In this document: one piece after another, positions 51,767-59,629 of the stretch
Layout: every line of letters starts with the position of its first letter
Position numbering within the stretch: position 1 is the stretch's first letter
Assembly: GCA_963764215.1 (NCBI GenBank)
Contig: CAVXRS010000007.1
Span: 1-64,000, forward strand
DNA: 64,000 nucleotides
Source of the DNA: JAFDWI01 sp963764215
GTDB taxonomy: Bacteria; Actinomycetota; Acidimicrobiia; Acidimicrobiales; Iamiaceae
Reading direction: 5' to 3'
The notes under the pieces: model-generated
Seen by the model: the letters and a program-made list of their open reading frames with translations, nothing else
What the model was told of the DNA's origin: nothing
Databases searched by the model: none
Program-made: the position numbers and the translations under genes

Positions 51767-53482
51767 GTGCAACATCTGCGGATCGCTCTGTGCCAGCTCG
51801 ACATGTCGGTCGGGGACCTCGCCGGCAACACCGCGGCCATCATTGCCGCGCTCGACGAGGCCGAAGCCGGGCAGTGCGATCTGGCCGTGTTCGGGGAGTT
51901 GGCGATCACCGGCTACCCGCCGGAGGACCTGTTGCTGCGGCCTCGCTTCATCGAGGACGTCCGTGTGCACCTCGACCGGATCGCCGCGGCGAGCCGCAGG
52001 TGCGTGGCCGTGGTCGGTTTCGTGGAGGAGGACCGGGACCTCTACAACTCCGCAGCGGTGTGTGCACAGGGTCGCATCCGGGGGGTGTACCGCAAGGTGG
52101 AGCTCCCCAACTACGCCGTGTTCGACGAGGCCCGCTACTTCACCCCCGGGCGCGGTGCGACCGAGTTGTACGGCATCGGTGGCCTCCATGTCGGCCTGTC
52201 GATCTGCGAGGACTCCTGGAATCCGGTCGGGCCCGTCGCGGAGCAGGCCGCGGCCGGCGCGGAGGTGATCGTGAACCTCAACGCCTCGCCGTACGCGGAG
52301 GGAAGAGCGGCAGAGCGGGAGCGCATGCTCGCCACGCGTGCCGCCGACGCGAGCTGTGCGGTGGTCTACGTCAACCAGGTGGGCGGACAGGACGAACTCG
52401 TCTTCGACGGTGGATCGCTCGTGGTGGACTCGAACGGCGAGCTCGTGGCGCGGGCTGGTCAATTCGCGCCAGAGGTCCTCGTCACCGACATCGAGGTGGC
52501 CCCGGTGTTCCGGAAACGGCTCCTCGATCCGCGCGGCCGACGGCGGACCGCGGAACTGCCGACCATCGAGATCGCGCCCGCCCGCGAGCGCCCGGCCGGG
52601 GGAACGTACGAGGCCGTGGTCGCTCCGCACCTCGAGCCGGATGCGCAGCTCTGGGCGGCACTGGTTGCCGGGACGCGTGCCTATGTCACCAAGAACGGTT
52701 TCAGCGACGTCACGTTGGGTCTGTCCGGTGGGATCGATTCCTCACTCGTGGCGGCGATCGCGGCCGATGCGGTGGGTCCCGAGCACGTGCACGGCGTCGC
52801 GATGCCCAGCAAGTACTCCTCGGATCATTCGATCGACGACGCCCGGTCGCTCGCCACCAACCTCGGCATCGATCTGGCAGAGGTGCCGATCGAACCGGCG
52901 CACCGGGCCCTGCTCGACGTGCTCGAGCCGTGCTTCGCCGGTCTCCCCGAGGATCTCACCGAGGAGAACCTGCAGGCGCGCATCAGAGGGGTGATCCTCA
53001 TGGCGCTGTCGAACAAGTTCGGTTGGCTGATCCTGACCACGGGCAACAAGAGTGAGACCGCGGTCGGCTACTCGACCCTGTACGGCGACTCCGCCGGTGG
53101 GTTCGCGGTGATCAAGGACGTGTTCAAGACGCGGGTGTACGCGCTGTGCCGGTGGTACAACGAACGGGCCGGCGCGGCGGTCATTCCCACTTCGGTGCTG
53201 ACCAAACCCCCGTCGGCGGAACTGCGTCCCGATCAACGTGACGACCAGAGCCTCCCTCCCTACGAGGTGCTCGACGCATTGTTACGGCGGTATGTCGAAG
53301 CCGATCGCACGAGTGGCGACCTGATCGAGGAGGGGTTCGACCCGGAGCTGGTCGCCTCGGTGCTGCGGATGGTCGACCGGGCCGAGCACAAGCGGCGCCA
53401 GTCGCCCCCTGGCGTGCGCGTGTCCCAGCGCGCGTTCGGCAAGGATTGGCGCCTTCCGATCACCAACGGCTACGTCGATTGA
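51767..53482 (+). CDS. nadE: Glutamine-dependent NAD+ synthetase
   Basis: A 571-aa two-domain enzyme. The N-terminal nitrilase-type glutaminase has LAVFGELAITGYPPEDLLLR (Glu), VYRKVELPNYAVFDEARYF (Lys) and GLSICEDSW (nucleophile Cys147). The C-terminal NAD synthetase domain has LGLSGGIDSSLVAAI (P-loop 320-326), AMPSKYSSDHSIDDARSL and TTGNKSETAVGYSTLYGD. It makes NAD+ from deamido-NAD+, ATP and glutamine. GTG 51767 was chosen; it begins directly before the first nitrilase strand. The nearby glutamine synthetases would supply its nitrogen donor. Confidence 0.95.
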   Translation: MQHLRIALCQLDMSVGDLAGNTAAIIAALDEAEAGQCDLAVFGELAITGYPPEDLLLRPRFIEDVRVHLDRIAAASRRCVAVVGFVEEDRDLYNSAAVCAQGRIRGVYRKVELPNYAVFDEARYFTPGRGATELYGIGGLHVGLSICEDSWNPVGPVAEQAAAGAEVIVNLNASPYAEGRAAERERMLATRAADASCAVVYVNQVGGQDELVFDGGSLVVDSNGELVARAGQFAPEVLVTDIEVAPVFRKRLLDPRGRRRTAELPTIEIAPARERPAGGTYEAVVAPHLEPDAQLWAALVAGTRAYVTKNGFSDVTLGLSGGIDSSLVAAIAADAVGPEHVHGVAMPSKYSSDHSIDDARSLATNLGIDLAEVPIEPAHRALLDVLEPCFAGLPEDLTEENLQARIRGVILMALSNKFGWLILTTGNKSETAVGYSTLYGDSAGGFAVIKDVFKTRVYALCRWYNERAGAAVIPTSVLTKPPSAELRPDQRDDQSLPPYEVLDALLRRYVEADRTSGDLIEEGFDPELVASVLRMVDRAEHKRRQSPPGVRVSQRAFGKDWRLPITNGYVD

Positions 53483-53846
53483 GCGTCGTTTCGTAGCGTT
53501 CCCGCACGCTCCGCGAGATGCGTCCGGCCACGTTCCGTCGCCTGTGCGCACGCTGTGGGCAGTCGCGTGGGCCACCTGGACTACATTCCTGTAGTATGAC
53601 GGTTCTGTGACGGTCAAACGTCACAATGTGTCGACTTTCGTAACAACCGCCGGTACTGTTCCTCGGGTCGCCGGCAGGACCGTGACGCACACGCGACAGA
53701 TCGTCGCCACGGTCCCAGTCCCGACCCCGTCCAACTTCAGCCCCCGTCGAGGGTCCCAGGTGCCCACCGTGCGCACCGACCCCCGTGGAGAACGATCCGC
53801 CTCGTGAGTGAAGGCAGATCCCGGTGGGCAGAAAGGAGCCAGGCCG
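53483..53846. promoter_or_regulatory. Long leader of the Rpf-like gene with an inverted repeat
   Basis: No gene is convincing in these 364 bases. A TAGTAT hexamer at 53592-53597 may be a -10 element. Just downstream is a perfect inverted repeat TGTGACG/CGTCACA (53606-53612 and 53619-53625) with a 6-bp loop, which could be a dyad operator or the first hairpin of the leader. About 230 bases then separate it from the ATG, with GC-rich segments able to fold. Leaders of rpf genes in some actinobacteria carry a c-di-AMP riboswitch; I could not match its conserved blocks here with confidence. Confidence 0.4.
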
Positions 53847-54575
53847 ATGCGCCGCCCCAAACCTCTGTTTCATGCCGTCCTGTCCGCCACGATCGCTTAC
53901 ATCACCCTCGCGATCGTCGGCCTCTTCGCCACCCGTTCGGCCCCCACGGCCGATGAGCCCGAGGCCGCTGCCGCGTCGGGCACCTCACGTCGCACCGACC
54001 GGCGGAGGATCTCCCCTGCCAAGATCGTGCCGCTGTTGGCACTTTTGGCGCTCGGAGCGACGGCATTTGCGGTGAACGGCGAGGAGACCCACACCGCGGA
54101 TGCCGCGTCGGTCGGCGCTGCGGTCGTCCGTTCCGTCCCTCGCCCCCTGGCCACCACGTCGACCAGTACCTCGACGACCACGAGCACGACCACGAGCACG
54201 ACCCCACCTACGACCGCTCCGCCCACGACCCCGCCGCCCACCACCGCGGCGCCCGCCACCGCTCCGCCGCCGACCGCACCACCCACCACTGCGGCACCGG
54301 CTCCGGCGCCGGCTCCCCAGTCGGTCGCCACGCACGGTGCCTGTGGAGGCAACCTTCCTCCGTGTTGCGTCATGCTGCGCGAATCCCGTGGCAACCCGAC
54401 GGCGGTGAACCCATCGTCGGGGGCTTCGGGCAAGTGGCAGTTCATGCCGAACACCTGGCGCAACTACATGGGTTACCCGACCGCGGCTTCCGCCCCCGAA
54501 TGGGTGCAGGACCAGCGCGTGGCCCAGGTCTGGGCCGGAGGGGCCGGTGCCGGCCACTGGGGTGGCGGCTGCTGA
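53847..54575 (+). CDS. Secreted Rpf/transglycosylase-like protein
   Basis: A 242-aa protein. LFHAVLSATIAYITLAIVGL is an N-terminal membrane segment and KIVPLLALLALGATAFAV a second hydrophobic stretch. A long Thr/Pro-rich linker follows (residues about 105-165). The C-terminal 75 residues form a lysozyme-like domain: CCVMLRESRGNPTAVNPSSG, with the catalytic Glu in R-E-S-R-G, then ASGKWQFMPNTWRNYMGYPT and EWVQDQRVAQVWAGGAGAGH. Such proteins cleave peptidoglycan and act in resuscitation or cell-wall turnover. ATG 53847 follows AAAGGAG. Confidence 0.8.
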   Translation: MRRPKPLFHAVLSATIAYITLAIVGLFATRSAPTADEPEAAAASGTSRRTDRRRISPAKIVPLLALLALGATAFAVNGEETHTADAASVGAAVVRSVPRPLATTSTSTSTTTSTTTSTTPPTTAPPTTPPPTTAAPATAPPPTAPPTTAAPAPAPAPQSVATHGACGGNLPPCCVMLRESRGNPTAVNPSSGASGKWQFMPNTWRNYMGYPTAASAPEWVQDQRVAQVWAGGAGAGHWGGGC

Positions 54576-54611
54576 CCGCCGCCGGCCGAGGTGGAGCGCA
54601 ACCGGGCTACC

Positions 54612-55221
54612 ATGCCCGTTGCGCTCATGTCCGGTTCCGTCGCTGATCGCAAGGAGGACCCCGGCGCCCAAGCGGTGATCCCGGTGCCTACCCCCGACAT
54701 CGCCGCAGCAGCGGCCCGGGTCGGCACGTACGTGTGGCTCACCGCGCGGGTGTTCGAGGTCGTCGGAGCCTGGGCTCGAACCGAATCCGATCTGCGGGCG
54801 AAGCGGGAGTTCGCCGGCCTCGCTGCTCGTTTCGCCTGGCAGGCCGGGGAATGGCACCGACGCCGGCCGCGCCTTCGTGAAGCCGACCTCGACGCGCTCG
54901 ATTCGACCGCCCGGGGATCAGGCGGAAGCCTGGATGCATGCGTTGGGGGCCCTCGGGGATCGCGCTGCCCGTCACTCGGGACTCGCCGAGCTCGTGGCGT
55001 GTCTCGACGAGGTCTACGCCGTGCATGCCGCGGCCGGAGAACCGTGGCGCGACGGTCCGGTGCTGCGCACCCTCGAGCGGTGCCGCTGTGAGTTGGCGGA
55101 AATCTCGGCGGAGCTCGCCACGACTCGGTCCGATCCGACCGGTTCGTGTGGCGATGGCCCCGAGCCCGCGGGGAAGCCGCCGAAGTCAGGCCAACGGAGC
55201 GCATCCGACCTGCTCCGGTGA
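54612..55221 (+). CDS. Conserved helical protein of unknown function, one frameshift
   Basis: From ATG 54612 the first frame gives ARVGTYVWLTARVFEVVGAW, SDLRAKREFAGLAARFAWQA and GEWHRRRPRLREADLDALDS to about 54910. A shift in the CCCGGGG run there continues with GDQAEAWMHALGALGDRAAR, HSGLAELVACLDEVYAVHAA and LRTLERCRCELAEISAELAT to TGA 55221. Joined, the protein is about 200 aa and all-helical, in the style of a ferritin-like bundle, but no metal-ligand E-x-x-H pattern is clear. ATG 54627 is an alternative start. Confidence 0.5.
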
Positions 55222-55461
55222 CATCTGGATACCTGTCCTGCATTTTCCGGTGATCCGGTGCCGAAAAATGAGTGAAAAACGACCAAAGAACCGATCACAT
55301 CGGCTTCAGTGTGGCGCCTCTTGACCCGATCGGTATCCTACACAGCATCGCCGGGGTTGCGTGGACACCACGCACGCAACCCGAACGGCTCCGTGAGTGG
55401 CCCTCGTACACGACGCTGGATCGCCCCGAGGCGGACCGGCCCACAGAATTAAGGTGCCGAA

Positions 55462-56397
55462 TTGGCCAAGGAACGTATAGAGCGCGATGAAGAGGATCTC
55501 GTCCGCCTCTATCTGACCGACATCGGGCAGTACCCACTGCTCACCAAGGACGACGAGGTCCGGCTCGCACAGGCGATCGAAGCGGGCAACGCCGCGCGCG
55601 GCGAACTCGACGGCGACGAACCACTCACGCCGGCCAGGAAACGCGAGCTGCGCCGCACTTCGCGACAGGGTGATCGTGCCGAGCGCACCTTCGTCCAGTC
55701 GAACCTTCGGCTCGTCGTCTCGATCGCCAAGAAGTACCAGGCATCGGGACTGCCGCTGCTCGATCTGATCCAGGAGGGCAATCTCGGGCTGATGCACGCC
55801 GTCGAGAAGTTCGACTGGCGCAAGGGCTTCAAGTTCTCCACCTATGCCACCTGGTGGATCCGTCAGGCCATCACCCGTGGAATCGCCAACACGGGTCGGA
55901 CCATCCGTCTCCCGGTCCACGCGGGGGACACTCTCGCACGGCTGCAGAAGGCGCGGTCACGCCTGGAGCTGAAGTTGGGCCGTCCCGCCACCCTGGCAGA
56001 ACTGTCGGCCGAGGTCGAGATGCCCGAGGACAAAGTGACCGAGGCGTTGCGCTTCGCCGCCGAACCGCTCTCGTTGTCCGAGCCCTTGCGAGAAGACGGC
56101 GATGCCGAGCTGGGTGACGTCGTCGAGGACCGTTCGGCCGAATCGCCGTTCGAGGTGGCGGCCACGGCCCTGCTTCCGGAGGAGATCGCCCGCCTGCTCT
56201 CGCCGCTGGACGATCGCGAACGGGAGATCCTCAAGTTGCGCTTCGGACTCGACCGGGGTGAGCCGCGGACACTCGAAGAGGTCGGCGAGCACTTCAACCT
56301 GACGCGCGAGCGGATCCGCCAGATCGAGGCGAGGGCCATGTCCAAGCTTCGGCACCCTTCGTCGGACACCGGCGCGCGCGACCTGCTCGCCGTCTGA
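55462..56397 (+). CDS. RNA polymerase sigma factor, sigma-70 group 1/2 type
   Basis: A 311-aa sigma factor with region 1.2 (DLVRLYLTDIGQYPLLTKDD), 2.1-2.2 (FVQSNLRLVVSIAKKYQASG), 2.3-2.4 (KGFKFSTYATWWIRQAITRG), region 3, and 4.1-4.2 (LDDREREILKLRFGLDRGEP, EVGEHFNLTRERIRQIEARA). The conserved core resembles HrdB/SigB, but there is no long region 1.1, so it is best called a primary-like or group 2 factor. TTG 55462 starts MAKERIERDEEDLV; no better start lies upstream. Confidence 0.9.
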   Translation: MAKERIERDEEDLVRLYLTDIGQYPLLTKDDEVRLAQAIEAGNAARGELDGDEPLTPARKRELRRTSRQGDRAERTFVQSNLRLVVSIAKKYQASGLPLLDLIQEGNLGLMHAVEKFDWRKGFKFSTYATWWIRQAITRGIANTGRTIRLPVHAGDTLARLQKARSRLELKLGRPATLAELSAEVEMPEDKVTEALRFAAEPLSLSEPLREDGDAELGDVVEDRSAESPFEVAATALLPEEIARLLSPLDDREREILKLRFGLDRGEPRTLEEVGEHFNLTRERIRQIEARAMSKLRHPSSDTGARDLLAV

Positions 56398-56417
56398 GCC
56401 CACGCTGCGGGGCGCCC

Positions 56418-56822
56418 GTGTTGCACCGTCTTGACGAAACGTGGACGCTGCAGCTCCCCGACGACGGTTCGGGTGCGCCCGACGAGGGCGGCAACCTCGT
56501 CGTCGACGCCGAACTCGGCACGATCGTGGTGGCCCTGTTCGTGGCCGACGCCGATTTCGTTCCCGAACGTGCACTCGACGAGTTGAAGGCGGGGGAACGC
56601 CCCAGCCCGCGGGCCGAGTTCGACGAGTACGGACCGGACGGCACCGTGCGTTGGGCGTTCCTCGTCGACGAGCCCGACGAAGAGGACCATTCGGTCGGGC
56701 TGTACGGATATGTCCTCGCCGAGGACGGATGGGTCCAGTTGGCGGTGCTGTACGCGGACCCCCACGACCACGACCGAGCGCTCGCGCTCTGGCGCTCGGT
56801 GCGCCATACCTCCCCCTCCTAG
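56418..56822 (+). CDS. Hypothetical acidic protein
   Basis: A 134-aa acidic protein 20 bp after the sigma-factor stop. LDETWTLQLPDDGSGAPDEG, GNLVVDAELGTIVVALFVAD and LDELKAGERPSPRAEFDEYG give a mixed beta/alpha domain, and VLAEDGWVQLAVLYADPHDH followed by DRALALWRSVRHT closes it. The pattern recalls immunity-like or DUF-type globular proteins, without a firm family. Codon use is normal for the window. Probably co-transcribed with the sigma gene. Confidence 0.65.
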   Translation: MLHRLDETWTLQLPDDGSGAPDEGGNLVVDAELGTIVVALFVADADFVPERALDELKAGERPSPRAEFDEYGPDGTVRWAFLVDEPDEEDHSVGLYGYVLAEDGWVQLAVLYADPHDHDRALALWRSVRHTSPS

Positions 56823-56935
56823 GTGGAGCCAGGCACGCTCGAGCGTGCCCGTCGACACGCAGAACGGATCGTGCCGTGGGGGGCGGGCGGAACCGATGAC
56901 GCCGCACGTCCGGCCGCTCCCTAGTCTCGCCCGAC

Positions 56936-57766
56936 GTGCTCACTGCGACGTTGCTGGCCCTGGGTTCCGCGTTTGCCCATGCGACCTGGAACCTGATTCT
57001 CAAGGTCTGCGACGACCGGGACGCCGCCGCTCTCGCCGGCAACCTGATCGGGGGCCTGGTCTCGATCCCGGTTCTCGTCGTGGTCGGTCTGCCCGATGCG
57101 GCGTCATTCAAGTTCATCGTCGGTGGCGCGCTGGTCCAGATCTTCTACATCTACGGCTTGGCCAGCGCGTACACCCACGGCGACTTCTCCCTCGCCTACC
57201 CGGTGGCCCGCGGTCTCGGAGCACTGTTGGTCGCGCTCGCCGGCACGATGTTCCTCGGCGACCATCTGAACGGGCTGGCCTGGGCAGGAGTGACGGTGGT
57301 CGCGGGCTCGCTGTTGCTGCTCGTCGGGCGGGGAACCACGTTCGCGTCCCTCCGCTGGGCGCTGTTCACCGGGCTGATGATCGGCGGCTACCAGGTGCTG
57401 GATGCCATGGGCACCCGGCGGGCCACATCGGGGATCGCGTACGGCTACGCGGTCGCCGTGGCCGTGTCGATATCGGTGAACCTCACCGGACTGGCCCGGG
57501 GCAAAGGGCCGGCCGTGGTGCGGGAACTACGCAAGTTCCCGGTGCGCCTGGCCGTCGCCGGGGTGCTGATGCCGACGGCGTACACGATGGTCCTCGTCGC
57601 CTTCCGGGACGCCCCCATCGGCTACGTCTCGGTGCTGCGGGAGTCGTCGGTCCTGATCGGCGCCCTGCTCGGGTGGCTGTTCCTGCGTGAGGCGTTCGGT
57701 CGCTACCGGGCGGCCAGTTCGGTGGTGATGATCCTGGGCATGGCGTTGCTCGTCGCCGGTGGATGA
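56936..57766 (+). CDS. EamA-family (drug/metabolite) transporter
   Basis: A 276-aa protein of ten predicted TM helices in two EamA repeats. Repeat 1: LLALGSAFAHATWNLILKVC, GGLVSIPVLVVVGL, YPVARGLGALLVALAGTMFL. Repeat 2: GLMIGGYQVLDAMGTRRATS, VLMPTAYTMVLVAFRDAPIG, YVSVLRESSVLIGALLGWLF. The conserved P-x-x-x-A/L near the end of helix 4 and E near helix 9 fit the DMT superfamily. Substrate unknown. GTG 56936 is the only start preserving the first helix. Confidence 0.88.
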   Translation: MLTATLLALGSAFAHATWNLILKVCDDRDAAALAGNLIGGLVSIPVLVVVGLPDAASFKFIVGGALVQIFYIYGLASAYTHGDFSLAYPVARGLGALLVALAGTMFLGDHLNGLAWAGVTVVAGSLLLLVGRGTTFASLRWALFTGLMIGGYQVLDAMGTRRATSGIAYGYAVAVAVSISVNLTGLARGKGPAVVRELRKFPVRLAVAGVLMPTAYTMVLVAFRDAPIGYVSVLRESSVLIGALLGWLFLREAFGRYRAASSVVMILGMALLVAGG

Positions 57767-57822
57767 TCGCGCTGCGTCGCCCGTACCCGCCGGTTGCCGA
57801 CCGCTGACTAACGTTGCGGCCG

Positions 57823-58695
57823 ATGACCGCACGAACACTCGACGGGAACGCTGCGGCCGCGGCGGTCAAGGCCGAGCTCGCGGACCGCATCGCGACGTTG
57901 CGTGCCCGTGGGAGCACGCCCGGTCTGGGGACCCTGTTGGTCGGCGACGACGGTCCCAGCGCGCGCTACGTGGAGATGAAACACGAAGACTGCGAGCAGC
58001 TCGGGATCGCCTCGTACGGGGTGAACCTCGACGCCGACGCGACCCGGGCCGACCTGGACGCGGCGGTTGACGAGTTCAACGCCGATCCGCGCATCCACGC
58101 CTGTCTGTTGCAGTATCCGTTCCCCGACGGCCTGCCCTACGAACCGGTCATGCTCCGCCTCGACCCCGCCAAGGACGCGGACGGTCTGCACCCGGTCAAC
58201 CTCGGTCGCCTGGTGATGGGGGTGGACGCGCCCGTTGCATGCACCCCGGCCGGGATCATCGAGCTGCTGGTGCGCAACGACGTGGCGATCGCCGGCAGAC
58301 ACGTCGTGATCATCGGTCGGGGACTCACGATCGGCCGGCCCCTCGCGAATCTGCTGGCCCTGAAGCGGCCGAACGCCAATGCGGCGGTGACGGTCGTCCA
58401 CACCGGTGTCGCCGACCTCGGCGACTACACCCGCAGTGCCGACATCCTCGTCGCCGCAGCCGGATCCCCGGGCCTGGTCACCGCCGACATGGTCAAACCG
58501 GGAGCGGCGGTCGTCGCGGCCGGGGTCAGCTTCCAAGGCAGGAAGGTGCTCTCCGATGTGGCCGACGAGGTCGGCGAGGTCGCGGGGTGGTTGTCCCCAC
58601 GCCTGGGTGGTGTCGGGCCCATGACCCGGGCGATGCTCATGGCCAACACCGTCGCGGCCGCGGAGCGCGCGGTCGGCCTCGACGTCGCGGGCTGA
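57823..58695 (+). CDS. folD: Methylenetetrahydrofolate dehydrogenase/cyclohydrolase
   Basis: A 290-aa FolD. LGTLLVGDDGPSARYVEMKH has the Tyr and catalytic Lys of Y-x-x-x-K; LLQYPFPDGLPYEPVMLRLD replaces the usual QLPLP block; PAKDADGLHPVNLGRLVMG and CTPAGIIELL follow; VVIIGRGLTIGRPLANLLAL binds NADP. It interconverts 5,10-methylene- and 10-formyl-THF. It precedes metF by 17 bp, forming a one-carbon operon. Confidence 0.94.
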   Translation: MTARTLDGNAAAAAVKAELADRIATLRARGSTPGLGTLLVGDDGPSARYVEMKHEDCEQLGIASYGVNLDADATRADLDAAVDEFNADPRIHACLLQYPFPDGLPYEPVMLRLDPAKDADGLHPVNLGRLVMGVDAPVACTPAGIIELLVRNDVAIAGRHVVIIGRGLTIGRPLANLLALKRPNANAAVTVVHTGVADLGDYTRSADILVAAAGSPGLVTADMVKPGAAVVAAGVSFQGRKVLSDVADEVGEVAGWLSPRLGGVGPMTRAMLMANTVAAAERAVGLDVAG

Positions 58696-58712
58696 CCCGG
58701 CGGAGCGAGCGC

Positions 58713-59576
58713 ATGACCCACATCGCCGGACTGTTCGCCGCCGGGCCCACCCTGTCGTTCGAGTTCTTCCCGCCCAAGACCGAGGCCGGTTTCGAGCGGC
58801 TGCGGGAAACCACCGAGGTGCTCAGCCGTCTCGAGCCGACCTTCATCTCGATGACCTACGGTGCCGGCGGTACGACCCGGGAGACGACCCGGGACCTCGT
58901 CATCGAGTTGAACGACCACCTCTCGTTTCCGGCGATGCCGCACCTGACCTGTGTCGGGCAGTCCAAGGCCGATATCAGGGACCTGTTGGAGACCTACCGG
59001 GACGCCGGCATCCACAACGTGCTCGCACTGGCCGGTGACCCGCCGCTGGACGGCTCGCCCGCGGTCGGGGACTTCACGTACGCGACCGAGTTGATCGAGC
59101 TGGTCCGTGAGGTGGGGGACTTCACGGTCGGGGTCGCGGCGTTTCCCGAGATCCATCCCCGCTCGCCGGACCGCGCTTCGGATCGGCGTCACCTGGCCGC
59201 GAAGCTCGTCATGGCCGACTTCGCGATCGCCCAGTTCGGCCAGGAGCCCGAGCACTTCCTGCGCCTGCGGGACGAGCTGGCCGCACTCGGGGTCGACAGG
59301 CCGCTGCTCCCTGGCGTGATGCCCTTCATCAGCGTTGCGGGACTGCGTCGCATGGCGGGCATGAACGGTTCGCACATCCCCGATGCGCTCCAGCGTCGCC
59401 TGGACCAGGTCGACGGCGATGCCGAGGCCACCCGGCGGCTCGGCGTCGAAGAAGCGGCCTCCCAGATCGAAGTGCTGCGACGGGAAGGGGTCGCCGGACT
59501 GCACCTCTACGCGCTGAACCGTCCGGATTCGATCCAGGACCTCGATGCGCTGGTGGGCCTGCGCCGGCACCGCTGA
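58713..59576 (+). CDS. metF: Methylenetetrahydrofolate reductase
   Basis: A 287-aa MTHFR. SFEFFPPKTEAGFERLRETT carries the catalytic Glu of F-E-F-F-P; FISMTYGAGGTTRETTRDLV, HLTCVGQSKADIRDLLETYR, NVLALAGDPP (folate-binding D/P), FPEIHPRSPDRASDRRHLAA and LLPGVMPFISVAGLRRM are standard blocks. It reduces 5,10-methylene-THF to 5-methyl-THF for methionine synthesis. ATG 58713 follows CGGAGCGAG. Confidence 0.95.
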   Translation: MTHIAGLFAAGPTLSFEFFPPKTEAGFERLRETTEVLSRLEPTFISMTYGAGGTTRETTRDLVIELNDHLSFPAMPHLTCVGQSKADIRDLLETYRDAGIHNVLALAGDPPLDGSPAVGDFTYATELIELVREVGDFTVGVAAFPEIHPRSPDRASDRRHLAAKLVMADFAIAQFGQEPEHFLRLRDELAALGVDRPLLPGVMPFISVAGLRRMAGMNGSHIPDALQRRLDQVDGDAEATRRLGVEEAASQIEVLRREGVAGLHLYALNRPDSIQDLDALVGLRRHR

Positions 59577-59629
59577 GGTGCTGGCCCAGCTCCAGCGGTC
59601 CGGGCGGCTCGCCACGGTGAAGCCGACGG

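Noticed and set aside
53606..53625. CRP-type site upstream of the Rpf-like gene
   Set aside because: TGTGA and TCACA are present, but the spacer is 10 bp rather than 6, so it does not fit CRP.
53607..53807. 66-residue open frame before the Rpf-like gene
   Set aside because: It starts inside the dyad, has no ribosome-binding site and shows no protein-like pattern; it is more likely leader RNA.
53483..53846. ydaO-type c-di-AMP riboswitch
   Set aside because: Expected from context, but the conserved blocks could not be recognised by eye; left as an open question.
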